This document shows, piece after piece, positions 8,416 to 17,120 of a stretch of DNA of 64,000 bases. Below the pieces are notes generated by a model. That model saw nothing but the letters and a program-made list of their open reading frames with translations, did no database searches and was not told the origin of the DNA. The number at the start of each line of letters is the position of its first letter. Position 1 is the first letter of the stretch. The stretch is taken from positions 310,001 through 374,000 of the forward strand of contig NZ_JBDQQR010000001.1 of assembly GCF_039888675.1 (NCBI RefSeq), read 5' to 3'. The translations under genes were made by a program, and so were the position numbers. Origin of the DNA: Mesorhizobium sp. CAU 1732 (lineage in GTDB: Bacteria; Pseudomonadota; Alphaproteobacteria; Rhizobiales; Rhizobiaceae).

Positions 8416-9669
8416 ATGAACAACAACTGGCCGCACCTCGACTATCTCGGTTGGCGTGAGACGTGTTCCGCCCTGCATCTCTATCTTCAGATCGCTGGAA
8501 AGTACCGGCTGGCGCATACGCCTTGGCTCAACCATTCGTGGAACGCGACATTTTATGTCACGCCGACCGGCCTGGCATCCTCGCCGATACCGGACGGTCC
8601 CGGTATCGAAATCCTGTTCGATTTGCGAGAGCACAAGGTTGTCGGCACCTGCGGCGAAGGCCGGCAGGCGTCCTTCGAACTGGGGCCGACCACGGTCGCC
8701 CGCTTCCATGCTGATTTCGTCAGCTTGATCACCGAACTTGGCGGCACGCCGACTTTCAACGGTCAGCCGAACGAGGTGCCATATCCAGTTCCGTTCGCCG
8801 AGGATGATCGCGATCGGCCCTACGACCGCGACGCCGTTCAGCGGTTTCATCAGGCGCTGGTGTCCGTCGATAAGGTATTCAAGACGTTCCGGACGTCCTT
8901 TCTCGGCAAATCCAGCCCCGTTCACCTGTTCTGGGGCGCTCTCGATCTGGCCGTCACCCGCTTTTCCGGCCGGCGCGCGCCGCTTCATCCTGCCGGGATT
9001 CCGGCCTTGCCGGATGACGTGGCACGCGAAGCCTATGATCGCGAGGTGTCGTCGGCGGGCTTCTGGCCGGGGGGCGGCGGTATCGACTATCCCGCTTTCT
9101 ACGCATACGCTTACCCCGCCCCGAACGGCTTCGGCTCCGCATCGGTGCGGCCTGAAGCGGCATTCTGGAGCGACGGCCTGTCGGAGTTCGTCCTCCCCTA
9201 CGATGCCGTACGGTCGGCAGCCGATCCCGACGGAGCTTTGATGGCTTTCCTCGTCTCGACCTATGAGGCGGCCGCCAATCTCGGAGGATGGGACCGCGAT
9301 CTTCTGGAATGCGGGCCGGGGCGGCCGCGCCAGGTGCGCCCGCCGGATGCGGTGCTGACGAAGGACACCTCCGAGACGACCGAAGGGACGGTCGAGCGGG
9401 AAGACGGCGCATCGAAAGGGCGCTATCGGCTGCTCATTGGCGGTATCGAAGCCGAGATGACATACAGCCGCGCTGGCGACGGGCTGATCATCATCGATCA
9501 CACCGAAGTTCCAGACGCCTTGCGTGGCCGCAAGGTCGGAGAGCGGCTGGTGCGACAGGCGGTCGAAGATGCCCGCCGCGACGGAGTCTCGATCATTCCG
9601 CTTTGCCCGTTCGCAAAAGCGCAGATCGCTCGCCATCCGGAATGGCAGGACGTGCTGCGTCGGTCATAG
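8416..9669 (+). CDS. DUF5996 protein fused to a C-terminal GNAT acetyltransferase domain
   Basis: 417-residue two-part protein. Residues 1 to about 305 match DUF5996 (WPHLDYLGWRETCSALHLYLQ, SWNATFYVTPTGL, HLFWGALDLAVTRFSGRRAP, DYPAFYAYAYPAP). Residues about 325-417 are a compact YidJ-type GNAT domain (GIEAEMTYSRAGDGLIIIDH, then VPDALRGRKVGERLV and IIPLCPFAKAQIARHPEW). The linker near 310-325 is charged. The ATG at 8416 is preferred; the longer frame adds 27 residues with no DUF5996 similarity. DUF5996 has no established function. The fusion suggests acetylation of something the first domain binds, which is inference. Confidence 0.8.
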   Translation: MNNNWPHLDYLGWRETCSALHLYLQIAGKYRLAHTPWLNHSWNATFYVTPTGLASSPIPDGPGIEILFDLREHKVVGTCGEGRQASFELGPTTVARFHADFVSLITELGGTPTFNGQPNEVPYPVPFAEDDRDRPYDRDAVQRFHQALVSVDKVFKTFRTSFLGKSSPVHLFWGALDLAVTRFSGRRAPLHPAGIPALPDDVAREAYDREVSSAGFWPGGGGIDYPAFYAYAYPAPNGFGSASVRPEAAFWSDGLSEFVLPYDAVRSAADPDGALMAFLVSTYEAAANLGGWDRDLLECGPGRPRQVRPPDAVLTKDTSETTEGTVEREDGASKGRYRLLIGGIEAEMTYSRAGDGLIIIDHTEVPDALRGRKVGERLVRQAVEDARRDGVSIIPLCPFAKAQIARHPEWQDVLRRS

Positions 9670-9767
9670 GTCTGACAACTATGGGCGCCGGCGTTTAGCG
9701 CGCCAGCGCGCGCTACGGCGACCGGCCGCCCCCGATTTCAAATCCCGGTGTGCTCAGCGCGCCTGCG

Positions 9768-10205
9768 TCAGGAGATCGGTCGCCGCACCACCAGGACGGA
9801 GGCTTTCGCATGGCGGACCACGCGCGCCGCGTTCGGGCCGATCAGATAGTCGTCGGGATCGTCCCGGCCGGCCGCCAGGATGATGAGGTCGGCCCCCGTC
9901 ACGCTGGAATGATGCAGGATCTGGCGGTAGATCGAGCCATGGCCCACGATGTGATGGTGCCTGACGGTTTCCGGCACGTGTTGCGCCGTGAACTGCTCCA
10001 GCGCGGCTTGAGCATGCTCGATGGCTTCCTTTTCGTGGCCCTTGGGAAAGAAGCCGCCGACGATCGAGAGCCCGTAATCCGGCACCACGGTCATGATGTG
10101 CAACTGCGCGTCGAATGCCTGCGCATACGACACGGCCGTGGCGATCGTCAGCGCCTCTCCGTCCGCGTCGCCGAGATCGACCGAAACGAGGATGGTCCTA
10201 TACAT
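9768..10205 (-). CDS. Universal stress protein (UspA family)
   Basis: 145-residue single UspA domain. MYRTILVSVDLGD is the first strand with the nucleotide-contacting Asp, and the C-terminal DLIILAAGRDDPDDYLIGPN followed by AARVVRHAKASVLVVR is the phosphate-binding end. The canonical GxxG(9x)G(S/T) is only partly kept (GRDD...GPN), so ATP binding is uncertain. Such proteins accumulate under stress and starvation in the cytoplasm. The gene converges on the DUF5996-GNAT gene and is followed 78 bases upstream by the MFS gene in the same direction. Confidence 0.9.
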   Translation of the reverse strand: MYRTILVSVDLGDADGEALTIATAVSYAQAFDAQLHIMTVVPDYGLSIVGGFFPKGHEKEAIEHAQAALEQFTAQHVPETVRHHHIVGHGSIYRQILHHSSVTGADLIILAAGRDDPDDYLIGPNAARVVRHAKASVLVVRRPIS

Positions 10206-10282
10206 GCGGCGAATCCCTGCTGCCTACGCTCAATCCGCTGAATGTAGAGGATTTCGCGCGGCATGCGATAGGGTGTGCGTGC

Positions 10283-11518
10283 TTAGGCGGCGACAGGTCG
10301 TACCGAGCGCGTGCGCCACAGGATCAGCACCATGATGGCTATGTTGAGGACGTTCCAACCGATCCCGTTCAGGAAGGCAGCGGAATAGGAGCCGGTGAGA
10401 TCGTAGATCCAGCCGGAGAGCCAGCCGCCCAGCGCCATGCCGGCGATCGTCGCCATGATGACGAGGCCGACGCGCTGGCCCGCTTCCTTGGCCGGCAGGT
10501 ACTCGCGCACGATGATCGCATAGCTGGGCACGATGCCGCCCTGCGAGAGGCCGAAGACCAGCGAAACGAGATAGAGCGAGGCGAGGCCGTCGAAGGGAAT
10601 GTAGGCGAACAGCGCGAGGCACTGCAGCACCGAGCCGATGAGCAGCGTCTTCACGCCGCCGATATGGTCGGCGAGGAACCCGGACGCGAGACGGCTGATG
10701 ATGCCGCCGACGAGCATCAGCGACAGCATTTCAGCACCGCGCGCAACGCCGAAACCGAGATCGACGCAATAGGCGACGATGTGGACCTGAGGCATCGACA
10801 TGGCGACACAGCATCCGATGCCGGCGATCGACAGCAGGATCTGAAGCGCGCGCGGCGAGAGGTCGATGGATTTCGAGCGCGTCACCGCAGGCGCGGCACC
10901 GGCCGCCTCGGCGGCAATATGAGGGGCTCGGCGGCGCAGATAAAAGGCCAATGGCGTCATGGCGACGATGCATACGATGCCGATCGCCACATAGGTGTAG
11001 CGCCATCCTTCACCCGACGGCGTCATCTGCATGAGCAGCGGCCAGATCGCGCCGGCGAAATAATTGCCGCTGGCTGCGGCGGCCACAGCCACGCCGCGAC
11101 GCCGGTCGAACCAGTGCGAGATGTCCGCGATCAGCGGGCCGAACGTCGCCGCGGCGCCGAAGCCGATGATGGCCTGGACGATCGCGAACACCCAGATCGA
11201 TGGCGACAATGCCGCCAGCATGTAGCCGAAGAACAGGAAGGCGGCGGCCAGCAGCATCGGCGGGAAAATGCCTGCACGGTCGACGAAGCGTCCGATCATG
11301 ACGTTGCCGAACGCAAAGCCGATCATCGTCATCGTGTAGGGCATCGAGGCCGCCGCCCGGTCGACGCCGAACTCCGCCTGGACTTCGGGCAATACGACGA
11401 TTACCGACCACATGCCGACGCTGCCCACCGTGCTCAGGAGCATCGAGGCGAGCAGCCTCGACCAGGCATAGCGGCCGTCGATATCGGCGCGCGAGGCTGG
11501 GACTGGCGAGGCGTTCAT
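10283..11518 (-). CDS. MFS transporter
   Basis: 411-residue major facilitator superfamily permease with about 12 hydrophobic segments. The loop 2-3 motif appears as GRFVDRAGIFPP near residue 76, and the repeat in the second half as SGFLADHIGGVKT near 283. TM5 carries SGNYFAGAIWPLLMQ. The overall form resembles oxalate/formate and monocarboxylate-type MFS proteins (substrates such as small organic acids), but no substrate can be read from sequence. A charged cytoplasmic linker separates the two six-helix halves near residue 190-220. Confidence 0.9.
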   Translation of the reverse strand: MNASPVPASRADIDGRYAWSRLLASMLLSTVGSVGMWSVIVVLPEVQAEFGVDRAAASMPYTMTMIGFAFGNVMIGRFVDRAGIFPPMLLAAAFLFFGYMLAALSPSIWVFAIVQAIIGFGAAATFGPLIADISHWFDRRRGVAVAAAASGNYFAGAIWPLLMQMTPSGEGWRYTYVAIGIVCIVAMTPLAFYLRRRAPHIAAEAAGAAPAVTRSKSIDLSPRALQILLSIAGIGCCVAMSMPQVHIVAYCVDLGFGVARGAEMLSLMLVGGIISRLASGFLADHIGGVKTLLIGSVLQCLALFAYIPFDGLASLYLVSLVFGLSQGGIVPSYAIIVREYLPAKEAGQRVGLVIMATIAGMALGGWLSGWIYDLTGSYSAAFLNGIGWNVLNIAIMVLILWRTRSVRPVAA

Positions 11519-11635
11519 GGCGTTTCCCGTGGCATGGCGGTTGAATCCGCCTTTGTAGCGGGAGGACCTTGGGATGTGCGCGCCGGCCGCGTCAGCGCCA
11601 CAGCCTGCCTATCGACCAATCCAGTGGTCGGTTGG

Positions 11636-11700
11636 TCAGGCGACGCCGTCTTTCCACTTGCCGCAGGCGCGCCGCTCAGGCGACGCCGTCTTTCCACTTG
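11636..11700. repeat. 25-bp direct repeat duplicating the 3' end of the thioredoxin-like gene
   Basis: Bases 11636-11660 and 11676-11700 are identical over 25 positions, 40 bases apart. The right copy is the last eight codons and stop (KWKDGVA) of the leftward thioredoxin-like gene. The left copy lies in its downstream flank and keeps the same stop. The 15 bases between copies are not related, so this is not a simple tandem duplication of the whole 40 bases. Confidence 0.8.
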
Positions 11701-12236
11701 ATCGAGCAGCCGATCGAGGCGATTTGGTCTTGCGGGCCGGTCCCGCTACGCGCAATCGCGACCATCGCCTCGTAAAGGTCGCGGCGAAGGTCGTCGGCGC
11801 CGGTTTCCTTGCGCGATGCATCGAGCCTGCCGCGATATTGCAGCTTCATCCGAGCATTGAAGCCGAAGAAGTCGGGCGTGCACGCGGCGCCATAGGCCCG
11901 GGCGATCGACTGGTCGGAATCGTAGAGATACGGGAACGACATGCGGTGTTCGCGCGAAAACACCTTCATGTTGTCGAAGGAATCCTGCGGGTAGGCCTCC
12001 GCATCATTGGAGTTGATGGCGACGAAGCCGACTCCATGGGCCCGAAGGTCGTTCGCGTCGCGCACGATGCGTCCGATGACGGCTTTCACATAGGGGCAAT
12101 GATTGCAGATGAAGGCGACGACGAGCCCGCCGGGCCCGACATGCTCGGAGAGCTGATGTTCGTTGCCATCGATGCCGGGCAGGATCGCATCGATGCCCTT
12201 CCAGTCGAAATCGCAAACCGGCGGGACTGTGCCCAT
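11676..12236 (-). CDS. Thioredoxin-fold AhpC/TSA-type protein
   Basis: 186-residue thioredoxin-like protein of the group often named thioredoxin family protein. Residues about 36-51 read GGLVVAFICNHCPYVK, giving a CNHC redox pair at the start of the first helix, followed by FVAINSNDAEAYPQDSFDNM near 72-91, and a cis-Pro region AACTPDFFGF near 116. The family is predicted to act as a cytoplasmic peroxidase or reductase; the partner is unknown. AGGGAGGATCAC precedes the ATG. The stop-codon end is duplicated just downstream (see the repeat). Confidence 0.88.
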   Translation of the reverse strand: MGTVPPVCDFDWKGIDAILPGIDGNEHQLSEHVGPGGLVVAFICNHCPYVKAVIGRIVRDANDLRAHGVGFVAINSNDAEAYPQDSFDNMKVFSREHRMSFPYLYDSDQSIARAYGAACTPDFFGFNARMKLQYRGRLDASRKETGADDLRRDLYEAMVAIARSGTGPQDQIASIGCSIKWKDGVA

Positions 12237-12327
12237 GTGATCCTCCCTGGATTCGTCGGCCTGAGCATAGACGCAATCGCCTTGCCGTGCGAACCCCGCC
12301 TTGGCGGGTCCGAGGACGGAAAATCAA

Positions 12328-12358
12328 CGGCCCGCCGCATGAGATTGACGGCGGGCCG
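12328..12358 (-). terminator. Intrinsic terminator after the ferritin-like gene
   Basis: CGGCCCGCCG (12328-12337) pairs perfectly with CGGCGGGCCG (12349-12358) around an 11-base loop. Read leftward, the hairpin is followed by TTGATTTTCC. It lies 50 bases past the stop of the 12408 gene and before the thioredoxin-like gene, in the expected place for a terminator. Confidence 0.6.
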
Positions 12359-12407
12359 GGACGGCCAAAGCTTGAGGGGTGGCTTCGGCGTACTACTGGT
12401 GCGGCGC

Positions 12408-12914
12408 CTATTCGGCAGCCTGAAGGTTGACGCGGCTGGCGGCGAGGTCGGTCAGTTTCTTGTCCGTCGCCTTTTCCTCGTCGAGGTTCTTCTGGAGCAC
12501 CGCGGCGCAATCGCTGCGGCCCAGTTCCTTCGCCCAGGCGACGAGGGTGCCGTATCGCGTGATCTCGTAGTGCTCGACGGCCTGACCGGCCGCAATCAGC
12601 GCCGCATCCAGAACGCGCTCGTCATCGACCTCGCCGGCGATCTCGTCGGCTTCCTTGAGGATGCCGTCGATGGCCGGGCAATTGACCCCCTTGGCTTCAA
12701 CGCCATGCATCTCGAACACCTGCTCGAGACGGGTGACATGGCCTTCGGTCTCGGTCAGGTGCTTCTCGAAACCCTGCTTGAGCTCGCGGTTCGTCGCCTT
12801 GTCGATCATCTTCGGGAGATTTTTGAGAATCTGCTTCTCGGCGTAATAGATGTCGCGCAGCGTGTGGACGAAGAGGTCGTCCATCGTTTTGATGTCCTTC
12901 GAGAAAAAGCCCAT
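12408..12914 (-). CDS. YciF-like ferritin-fold protein (DUF892)
   Basis: 168-residue protein of the DUF892/YciF family, a ferritin-like four-helix bundle. Signature: MDDLFVHTLRDIYYAEKQIL near residues 11-30 with the first carboxylate ligands (D21, Y-Y-A-E), HLTETEGHVTRLEQVFE near 57-73, and AGQAVEHYEITRYGTL near 112-127 with the third ligand set. The ATG at 12914 has AAAGG upstream; the longer frame adds 30 residues of unrelated type. The family is induced by stress in other bacteria; its exact role is not settled. Confidence 0.92.
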   Translation of the reverse strand: MGFFSKDIKTMDDLFVHTLRDIYYAEKQILKNLPKMIDKATNRELKQGFEKHLTETEGHVTRLEQVFEMHGVEAKGVNCPAIDGILKEADEIAGEVDDERVLDAALIAAGQAVEHYEITRYGTLVAWAKELGRSDCAAVLQKNLDEEKATDKKLTDLAASRVNLQAAE

Positions 12915-13440
12915 TGTTTCAGCCTTTCGTGACTTGTTGTTATCGAGCGGCGCGCCTCGGCGCGTCGGGCCGGGAGCAAGCCGGCTCGTCCCCCGAACTT
13001 GCAAACAGCGCCAGTGTTCCCAGTCCCGATGGAAGGTGCGGTGAGTTTCGTCGGGCGCGTTTCGAGATCGCCGCCCGCGCTTCCAACCGCTACGTGTGGC
13101 GCTCTTGCAACAGCCGGCACTGATTGTTGAAAGGGACGGCTTGCGCGCGGCGAATCATTCGCAATTCGGTCACTGTCGGCGCGCTAATCAGCCAGAGATT
13201 AACAACGCGTTCATCGCTTATTCACTGGTGCTCGCTAGGCTGATCCTCAATCGGAAGGGACATCCGACGGGACAGGGTAACAGGGTCATGACGATCTGGG
13301 CTCACATATCAAACGGCGCCATCGTGGTGCGCGAATTCTTCCTGCCAAGCTATCGGCCTGAGCGGCACTATATGCGTGGGCCCGGCCCTGCATGCGCGCG
13401 CATCAGGCGTCGTTTCGACACGCAGGCCGGCGCGCACTGA
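12915..13440. other. 526 bases without a confident gene
   Basis: This stretch holds the promoter of the ferritin-like gene at its left end. A rightward frame at 13096-13440 exists but lacks a ribosome site, has no recognisable domain and has weak codon pattern. A shorter frame from an ATG at 13288 (50 codons) is no better. I see no RNA gene here. Confidence 0.5.
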
Positions 13441-13803
13441 TCAGCCGTTACAGGCGCTGATCACGATCGGCTCGGCAGCCGTTTCGCCAAGCGTCATGCA
13501 CTCCGCGCCGCCGCAGAGCTTCCAGCCCGCCTGTGTCGCACCCGATGCCGCCAGAACGAGGCGGCTCTGGGCTCCGATAGTCGGCCGGTAGACCCACCAT
13601 CCTTCCTTCAGCCTCGCACCATCGGGCGGCTCCATTCCTGCCCCGGATCCCTTGACGCGCGCTTCGACCAGTTCGAGGCCCGCGCCTGTGACCTGCCAGT
13701 TTTCAAGCCACTCGGTGCGCTCGATCGAATGCGTCCAGCTCAAGGTGAAGGCGGCGACCGCCATCACGATCGTCTTGCCGCCGACGAGGACGCACAGGCT
13801 CAT
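13441..13803 (-). CDS. DUF1850 protein associated with TAXI-TRAP transporter
   Basis: 120-residue protein. The segment SWTHSIERTEWLENWQV near residues 22-38 is the DUF1850 hallmark, and the hydrophobic N-terminus (VLVGGKTIVMAVAAFTL) may be a signal or membrane anchor. DUF1850 genes are characteristically coupled to fused TRAP permeases of the TAXI type; its role in transport is unknown. The start overlaps the stop of the TRAP permease gene by four bases (ATGA), so translation is coupled. It is the last gene of the transporter operon. Confidence 0.88.
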   Translation of the reverse strand: MSLCVLVGGKTIVMAVAAFTLSWTHSIERTEWLENWQVTGAGLELVEARVKGSGAGMEPPDGARLKEGWWVYRPTIGAQSRLVLAASGATQAGWKLCGGAECMTLGETAAEPIVISACNG

Positions 13804-15914
13804 GGGATGGCCGGTTCACGCCTGCCCCCGCCGCGCGTCCGCCGCCAATGCGCGGCGACCACGATCACACCAAGGACAAATCCGGCTTCGTCGGTGAGCG
13901 GCAGTGCCAGGACGAGCAGGACACCTGCGGCGAAGCAGGCGATCCGCTCCCACCACAAGGCCCGAGCAAACAGGAAGCCGACGACGGCGACGCCCCACAG
14001 CGCAATGCCCGCGCAGGCCTTAAGCACGACATAGATCACCTCGACCGGATAGCCCCAGGCTTCCGCCATCGGCCCTGCATCCTGCAGCATCAGCGCCGGC
14101 GTATAGACGGCCATGAACGGCACGACGAAACCGGCCGTCGCCAGCTTCGTCGCCTGTATGGATATCTTCAGCCCGGATGTTTTCGCCATGGGCGCCGCCG
14201 CGAAGCATGCGAGCGCGACCGGCGGGGTAAGATCGGCCATGATCCCGAAATAGAAGACGAACATGTGGCTGACGAGCAGCGGCACGCCGAGCTCGAGCAG
14301 CGCCGGTCCGGCGAGCGACGAGGTGATGATGTAGTTCGGAATCGTCGGGATACCCATGCCGAGTACGAGGCAGGTCAGCATGGTCAGGATCAGCGACAGG
14401 AACAGATTGTCCTCGCCGATGCGGATGATCGCGCCGATGAAGGTGGATGCGATGCCGGTCAGCGTCAGCGTGCCGATGACGATACCGACGATGGCGCAGG
14501 CGATGCCCACCGGCAGCGCGTTTTTGGCGCCTTCCGCGAGCGAATCGCGGCAGATGGCGAGCGTTTCGCGTCCGCCCTTGAACAGAACGCAGGCGAGCAC
14601 CAGCCCGCCGATGACGGCCGCGAGGATGTTGACGCCGAAGCGCATGAACGCGGCGGCTGCGAGACCGAGCGCGACCCAGAAGACCATGCGGAACGCGAAC
14701 GGCCCGATCAGGGCGGCAAGCGGCGTGCCGAGGATCAGCACGACGATCAGCGCCAGCCCCATCGTGCCCGCGAAGATCGGCGTGTAACCGGCGAAAAGCA
14801 GGTAGACCAGCGTGCCGAGCGGAAGCACCAGCGGCCAATGCTGGCGCAGTGCCTTCCAGGGGTCGGGAAGCGTGTCCTTCGCCATGCCGCCGAGGCCGGC
14901 TTTTCCGGCTTCGAGATGGACCATCCAGAAGCAGACGCCGAAATAGAGCGCGGCGGGGATGAGGGCGGCCTTGACCACGTCGACATAGGGCACGTTCAGC
15001 GTTTCGGCCATGATGAAGGCGACCGCGCCCATCACCGGCGGCATGATCTGACCGCCCATCGACGACGTCGCTTCCACGCCGCCGGCGAAGGCCGAGCGGA
15101 AGCCGAAGCGCTTCATCAGGGGAATGGTGAACTGGCCGGAGGCCACGACATTGGCGACGCCGGAGCCCGATATCGTCCCCATCAGCGCCGACGACATGAC
15201 GCAGACCTGCGCTGGGCCGCCGCGCCAGGAGCCGACGAGGCCGAGCGCGAAATCGTTGAACAGGGCGAGCATGCCCGCGCGTTCGAGGAATGCCGCGAAG
15301 ACCACGAAGATGAAGATGTAGGCGGCGGAGACGTAGATCGGCGTGCCGTAGATGCCCTCGGTGCCGAAGCCGAAATGCTCGACGATGAGCTCGAAATCGT
15401 AACCGCGATGGATGAAGGGCGCGGGGAGATACTGACCGAAGAAGCAATAGGCCAGGAACACGCCTGCGATGATCGTGAGCGGCAGGCCCATCAAGCGCCG
15501 CGCGCCCTCGAAGACCAGCACGATGACCAGTGCACCGACGGTCAGATCGAGAGGCGTCAGAAACCCGCTGCGTTGAATCAGCGGCACGTAGAACACCCAA
15601 TTGTAGATGCCGGTGAGGAAACCGAGAATGCCGAGCGTCCAGAACCACGTCTTGCCGATCGGCGTCTTCGCGATGAGATTGGCGAACAGCGCGAAGCCGA
15701 GCAGGAGCAGGAAGCCGACATGCATCGCCCGCACCACCTGGCTGGGCAAGGTGCCATAGGCTGCCGACCAGAGCTGGAAGAGCGAGAACGAAAACGCGAT
15801 CCAGAACGCCACGCGACCGAGGATGCCCTCGCCGAAACCGGGCGGCAGGCCTTCGATGGGCTCTTCTGCCGAATCCTGTACGATGATCGGCCCGTCGGCC
15901 TTGGTAGCGGTCAT
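13800..15914 (-). CDS. TRAP transporter fused permease (4TM/12TM), TAXI type
   Basis: 704-residue integral membrane protein joining the DctQ-like small and DctM-like large permeases. Hydrophobic segments occur through the whole length, and the DctM part carries the conserved GTISGSGVANVVASGQFTIP near 240, SSMGGQIMPPVMGAVAF near 270, and GMGIPTIPNYIITSSLAGPAL near 515-535. It would import a substrate delivered by the periplasmic TAXI protein using a sodium gradient. The ATG at 15914 follows GGGAGGGGAC; an upstream start adds 11 residues. A terminator-like hairpin separates it from the binding-protein gene. Confidence 0.95.
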   Translation of the reverse strand: MTATKADGPIIVQDSAEEPIEGLPPGFGEGILGRVAFWIAFSFSLFQLWSAAYGTLPSQVVRAMHVGFLLLLGFALFANLIAKTPIGKTWFWTLGILGFLTGIYNWVFYVPLIQRSGFLTPLDLTVGALVIVLVFEGARRLMGLPLTIIAGVFLAYCFFGQYLPAPFIHRGYDFELIVEHFGFGTEGIYGTPIYVSAAYIFIFVVFAAFLERAGMLALFNDFALGLVGSWRGGPAQVCVMSSALMGTISGSGVANVVASGQFTIPLMKRFGFRSAFAGGVEATSSMGGQIMPPVMGAVAFIMAETLNVPYVDVVKAALIPAALYFGVCFWMVHLEAGKAGLGGMAKDTLPDPWKALRQHWPLVLPLGTLVYLLFAGYTPIFAGTMGLALIVVLILGTPLAALIGPFAFRMVFWVALGLAAAAFMRFGVNILAAVIGGLVLACVLFKGGRETLAICRDSLAEGAKNALPVGIACAIVGIVIGTLTLTGIASTFIGAIIRIGEDNLFLSLILTMLTCLVLGMGIPTIPNYIITSSLAGPALLELGVPLLVSHMFVFYFGIMADLTPPVALACFAAAPMAKTSGLKISIQATKLATAGFVVPFMAVYTPALMLQDAGPMAEAWGYPVEVIYVVLKACAGIALWGVAVVGFLFARALWWERIACFAAGVLLVLALPLTDEAGFVLGVIVVAAHWRRTRGGGRREPAIP

Positions 15915-15948
15915 GTCCCCTCCCGGGATGCAGAAGCTCGTCGCCAAG

Positions 15949-15979
15949 AAAAAACCCCTCCGGCGCTATGCCGAAGGGG
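15949..15979 (-). terminator. Intrinsic terminator or attenuator between TAXI binding protein and permease
   Basis: On the leftward strand a 10-bp stem (arms 15970-15979 and 15955-15964, one G-T pair, 5-base loop) is followed by six T residues. It lies 13 bases after the binding-protein stop and before the permease start. Partial termination here would give more binding protein than permease, as in many binding-protein operons. Confidence 0.75.
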
Positions 15980-15992
15980 CTGTATCACGCTG

Positions 15993-16952
15993 CTACTTGA
16001 GCAGCCCGGCTTCGCGATAGTAGCGTTCCGCACCCGGATGCAGCGGGATGGGCATGCCCTCCAGCGCCTTGCTTGCATCGATGGCTTTCGCCGCCGAGTG
16101 TGACGCGACCATCTTGTCGAGGTTCTCGAACAGCAGCTTCGTCATCTGATAGGCGGTTTCTTCCGAGACGCCCTCATGGGTGATGAGGAAGTTGCCGACT
16201 GCCGCCGTCTCGACATCCGCATCCTGCCCGTCATAGGTCCCGGCGGGGATCGTCACGGGGATGTAGGGCGACCCGATCTTCTCCACGTCGGCTGCGGGAA
16301 CCGCAACGACGGTGATCGGCAACGACGTCGCGAGATCGCGGATCGACGCGACGCCAAGGCCGGCCGATTGCAGCGTCGCGTTGAGCTGACGGTTCTTGAT
16401 CAGCTCCACGGATTCCGCGAAGGGAAGGTATTCGAGCTTGCCGAGATCCTGATAGGTGAGGCCTGCGGCCTTGAAGATCGCCCGTGCGTTCAACTCGGTG
16501 CCGGATGCCGGCGCGCCGACCGAAAGGCTCTTGCCCTTGAGGTCTGCGAGCGTTTCGATGCCGGATTCCTTCGCGGCGACGATCTGGATGTAGTTCGGAT
16601 AGATGGCGGCGATGCCGCGCAGCTTGTCGAGCTTGCCGGGGAAACCGGCTTCCGTATTGCCGGCCCAGGCCTCCTGCACGGAATCGCCCAGCGAGAAGCC
16701 GATCTCGCCGCGTCCCGACTGGAGCAGATTGAGGTTCTCGACCGAGGCCTTCGTCGCCTGCACCTGCGTGCGCGATCCCTCGATGCCCTCGGCGTAGATT
16801 TCCGACAGCGCGACGCCGAGCGGATAGTAGACGCCCGACGTGCCGCCGGTCAGGACATTGATGAATTCCTGCGCTTTCGCGGCTGTGGAGCCAAGCCCGA
16901 GCGTCAGCGCGACCGCGCCGGCGGTCAGCAGATTCCGGGTTACGTGTTTCAT
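15993..16952 (-). CDS. TAXI family TRAP transporter solute-binding protein
   Basis: 319-residue periplasmic protein. The signal peptide covers residues 1 to about 26 (KHVTRNLLTAGAVALTLGLG then TAAKAQ). The mature start has the TAXI motif INVLTGGTSGVYYPLG near 30-45, then VQATKASVENLNLLQSGRGE and LKGKSLSVGAPASGTELNAR near 140. Related TAXI proteins bind glutamate or other small acids; substrate not readable here. GGGAGGATTTGC precedes the chosen ATG; an upstream in-frame start would spoil the signal peptide. First gene of the operon with the fused permease and DUF1850. Confidence 0.94.
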   Translation of the reverse strand: MKHVTRNLLTAGAVALTLGLGSTAAKAQEFINVLTGGTSGVYYPLGVALSEIYAEGIEGSRTQVQATKASVENLNLLQSGRGEIGFSLGDSVQEAWAGNTEAGFPGKLDKLRGIAAIYPNYIQIVAAKESGIETLADLKGKSLSVGAPASGTELNARAIFKAAGLTYQDLGKLEYLPFAESVELIKNRQLNATLQSAGLGVASIRDLATSLPITVVAVPAADVEKIGSPYIPVTIPAGTYDGQDADVETAAVGNFLITHEGVSEETAYQMTKLLFENLDKMVASHSAAKAIDASKALEGMPIPLHPGAERYYREAGLLK

Positions 16953-17045
16953 GCAAATCCTCCCTGTGGTTGCCTTGGCCAGGCAACGCACTGTCCTCCC
17001 GCGCGCCAAGGCCTGGACGTAGTTGTACGCGCTGGAGTGGAGATT

Positions 17046-17060
17046 CCAATCATTAATTGG
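17046..17060. promoter_or_regulatory. Inverted repeat upstream of the TAXI operon
   Basis: CCAAT, five bases, ATTGG: a perfect 5+5 repeat in the 168-base gap upstream of the TAXI gene start. It sits about 95 bases before the ATG and could be an operator. AT-rich against its surroundings; no regulator is adjacent. Confidence 0.25.
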
Positions 17061-17120
17061 TTGCAGACAAAACCCGCGCGCCGGCCGGCCGTTGGGCCGG
17101 GCAAAACGAACGTTCAGGCG

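Noticed and set aside
10115..11701. 528-codon rightward frame across the MFS gene
   Set aside because: Antisense to a well-formed 12-helix transporter; the product is a charged low-complexity string without motifs.
13096..13440. 114-codon rightward frame in the gap after the ferritin-like gene
   Set aside because: No ribosome site, no hydrophobic or domain pattern, and no recognisable relatives; left as non-coding.
13848..16103. 751-codon rightward frame across the TRAP permease
   Set aside because: It is antisense to a clear fused TRAP permease, rich in Arg/Asp/Glu/His/Gly with no domain; a typical shadow frame in GC-rich DNA.
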